This document shows, piece by piece, positions 5,035 through 6,330 of a DNA stretch of 6,330 nucleotides. Under the pieces are notes generated by a model. That model worked only from the letters and a program-made list of their open reading frames with translations, had not been told where the DNA came from and searched no databases. Position numbers and translations under genes: made by a program. The DNA comes from an uncultured Verrucomicrobia subdivision 3 bacterium (GTDB lineage: Bacteria > Verrucomicrobiota > Verrucomicrobiae > Limisphaerales > CAMLLE01): positions 1-6,330 of the forward strand of contig CAMLLE010000195.1 in assembly GCA_946480555.1 (NCBI GenBank), read 5' to 3'. Numbering within the stretch: position 1 is the stretch's first letter; each line of letters begins with the position of its first letter.

Positions 5035-6330
5035 TCAAGGCGCCACTTCCGCGAATGTGGCATCCGCGTTGAACGTGGCACCCGAACCGCTCTGCGCAAA
5101 GAGCAGATAGTTCGAGTGACGCAAATAACGCGAGGCATCGGTCCACATCTGGAACGAGGCCTTGCCCGCGTGCGCCAGCCCGGTGACGCGGCGGAACGTG
5201 GCCTCGTTGCGGAACGCGGCGGAATTGTCGTTTGTGTCCGTCCAGACTTCGCCATTGCTGCGCACGCGCAGGAAGCGGCCCGGAAAATTCACGGATTCGA
5301 ACGAGACACCACCGGCATCCGCCAGTCCGGCAACGAGCTTGAACTGCGCATCTTGGGTTGGTGAAACGTTAGCATCGATGCGCGCGCGGTAATTGGAATG
5401 CCGCACGTAGCGTGTCGGGAAGTTGTGCGATTGCAGTCGCAGCGTCACGGAAACGGGATCAGGCCGCCATTGCTGGTTGTTTCCAAAAAGGAATTTCCAC
5501 TGCTGGATGTTCGCGCCATCCGCAGTGGAAACGGCCGAGACGTCCAGCGCCCTGGTGCTGTGAACCGGGACGACGCGGAAGAAGCCACCGCTGATCGGGA
5601 TAAACGAGAAGCGCTGATTGTCGCCGCTGGTGGCGTTCCAGAGAATCGCACTGGCACCATTCGTGTGCGCGGCATTGTTGATGTCGAGTGAGCGTCCACT
5701 CGGAACACTTGTGAGCCGGTATTCGCCGGCGCCAAGATGGGTGAACGTCCATTGCTGGCTCGTCGCACCGTTCGTTGCCCACTGCTGGATGCCACTGCCA
5801 TTGGCAGTTCCCATGGCTTGAACCGCCTTGCCGCTGTGGCGCGCGATCAGACGGTAGGTGCCATTGGCCAGATTACCTGAGTGCAGTGCGGCAGCGGCGC
5901 TGCCGCCGGCGGGCCGGGTGAACGTGAGCGTGCCGAAACCAGGTTGATCAAAGGTTGTCGCATGTCCGCCAGGTCCGCCTTCTGGCCGATGATTCGTCGC
6001 ACGCGCGGCAATGTTCGGAACGGAGAGCCCTTTCCGATTTGCATAATGGTTGTAGATCATCTCCCAGATGGGACGGTATTCGCCGCGGCCGACGTTGGAG
6101 ATCACGGTGTGGGCGTTATTCGCGCAGTTCTGGCCGGAGCGCCATTGGTAGAGCGAGAACGGGAGATCGTCGTGCCCATTGTTGTAGCGCGCGACATATT
6201 CCGCCGCTTTCATGAAACGGTTGTTGGCCCAGCCATACATGTCGTCGCCCTGACTCCAGGCCATTTCGCAGAATGACGCCATCAGGCCGATCCCCAGCAG
6301 CGCGTGTCCTTGATCGCGGCCGGATTCCTG
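5035..6330 (-). CDS. Alginate-lyase-family polysaccharide lyase with ricin-type and AbfB (CBM42) modules (5' partial)
   Basis: The frame is open through the right edge, so the ATG at 6282 is internal and the true start lies outside; 431 residues are visible, numbered here from the edge. Residues 1-138 are the C-terminal part of an alginate-lyase-family (PF05426-like) helical domain: ESGRDQGH at 2-9, QGDDMYGWANNRFMKAAEYVARYN (in part), then NHRPEGG and FDQPGFGTLTF. Residues 154-290 are a ricin-type beta-trefoil with QQW at 182-184, 192-194, 276-278 and 286-288. Residues 294-431 are an AbfB trefoil with repeats RYVRHSNY, RFLRVRSN and RYLRHSNY. The family cleaves uronic-acid polysaccharides by beta-elimination; the lectin modules would bind galactosyl/glucosyl and arabinofuranosyl side chains. 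The enzyme is presumably secreted, with its signal peptide outside the window. Exact substrate (alginate, glucuronan or another polyuronate) cannot be told from this part. It is the first of three co-directional genes. Confidence 0.82.
   Translation of the reverse strand, partial: QESGRDQGHALLGIGLMASFCEMAWSQGDDMYGWANNRFMKAAEYVARYNNGHDDLPFSLYQWRSGQNCANNAHTVISNVGRGEYRPIWEMIYNHYANRKGLSVPNIAARATNHRPEGGPGGHATTFDQPGFGTLTFTRPAGGSAAAALHSGNLANGTYRLIARHSGKAVQAMGTANGSGIQQWATNGATSQQWTFTHLGAGEYRLTSVPSGRSLDINNAAHTNGASAILWNATSGDNQRFSFIPISGGFFRVVPVHSTRALDVSAVSTADGANIQQWKFLFGNNQQWRPDPVSVTLRLQSHNFPTRYVRHSNYRARIDANVSPTQDAQFKLVAGLADAGGVSFESVNFPGRFLRVRSNGEVWTDTNDNSAAFRNEATFRRVTGLAHAGKASFQMWTDASRYLRHSNYLLFAQSGSGATFNADATFAEVAP

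Noticed and set aside
4958..5146. 63-codon upstream extension of the helical-repeat gene
   Set aside because: It overlaps the end of the lyase gene, is Cys/Arg-rich, and would place the signal peptide in the interior.
6280..6282. ATG at 6282 as the start of the lyase gene
   Set aside because: The upstream 16 codons in frame encode ESGRDQGH, a conserved alginate-lyase-family motif, so the gene continues past the edge.

Overview
The window is G+C-rich bacterial DNA without mobile elements, tRNA, rRNA or CRISPR. The protein types point to a Verrucomicrobiota-like or other PVC-group bacterium: a maltokinase of the trehalose-synthase-fused type, an exported helical-repeat protein with Trp/Asp/Ala-rich repeats, a polysaccharide lyase carrying ricin and AbfB modules, and starts without convincing Shine-Dalgarno sites. 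This is an inference from protein style; nothing in the window fixes the taxon.

Left half, plus strand (2-3264): a tight two-gene alpha-glucan unit. The 3' part of a trehalose synthase/maltokinase gene enters from the left edge. It overlaps by four bases (ATGA) a complete amylomaltase-type 4-alpha-glucanotransferase gene, malQ. Together they handle trehalose, maltose and malto-oligosaccharides in the cytoplasm: the kinase would make maltose 1-phosphate, the GlgE substrate, and MalQ disproportionates alpha-1,4-glucans. The kinase copy has Asn where the catalytic Asp of the HGD motif is expected.

Right half, minus strand (3303-6330): three co-directional genes convergent on malQ. In transcription order they are a secreted-type alginate-lyase-family enzyme (5' end outside the window) with a ricin-type trefoil and an AbfB trefoil, then an exported or membrane-anchored helical-repeat protein of unknown function, then a membrane protein with a winged-helix-like C-terminus. 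The first suggests extracellular polysaccharide breakdown; the other two cannot be assigned a function.

Non-coding DNA is scarce: 38 bases between the convergent stops, 89 bases between the two small genes, and 77 bases after the lyase. Each gap holds perfect or near-perfect inverted repeats. Two of these hairpins sit directly before the preferred start codons of the two small genes, which is the most unusual non-coding signal here. I see no clear new defence or mobile system; the window reads mostly as ordinary chromosomal carbohydrate metabolism with two uncharacterised proteins.
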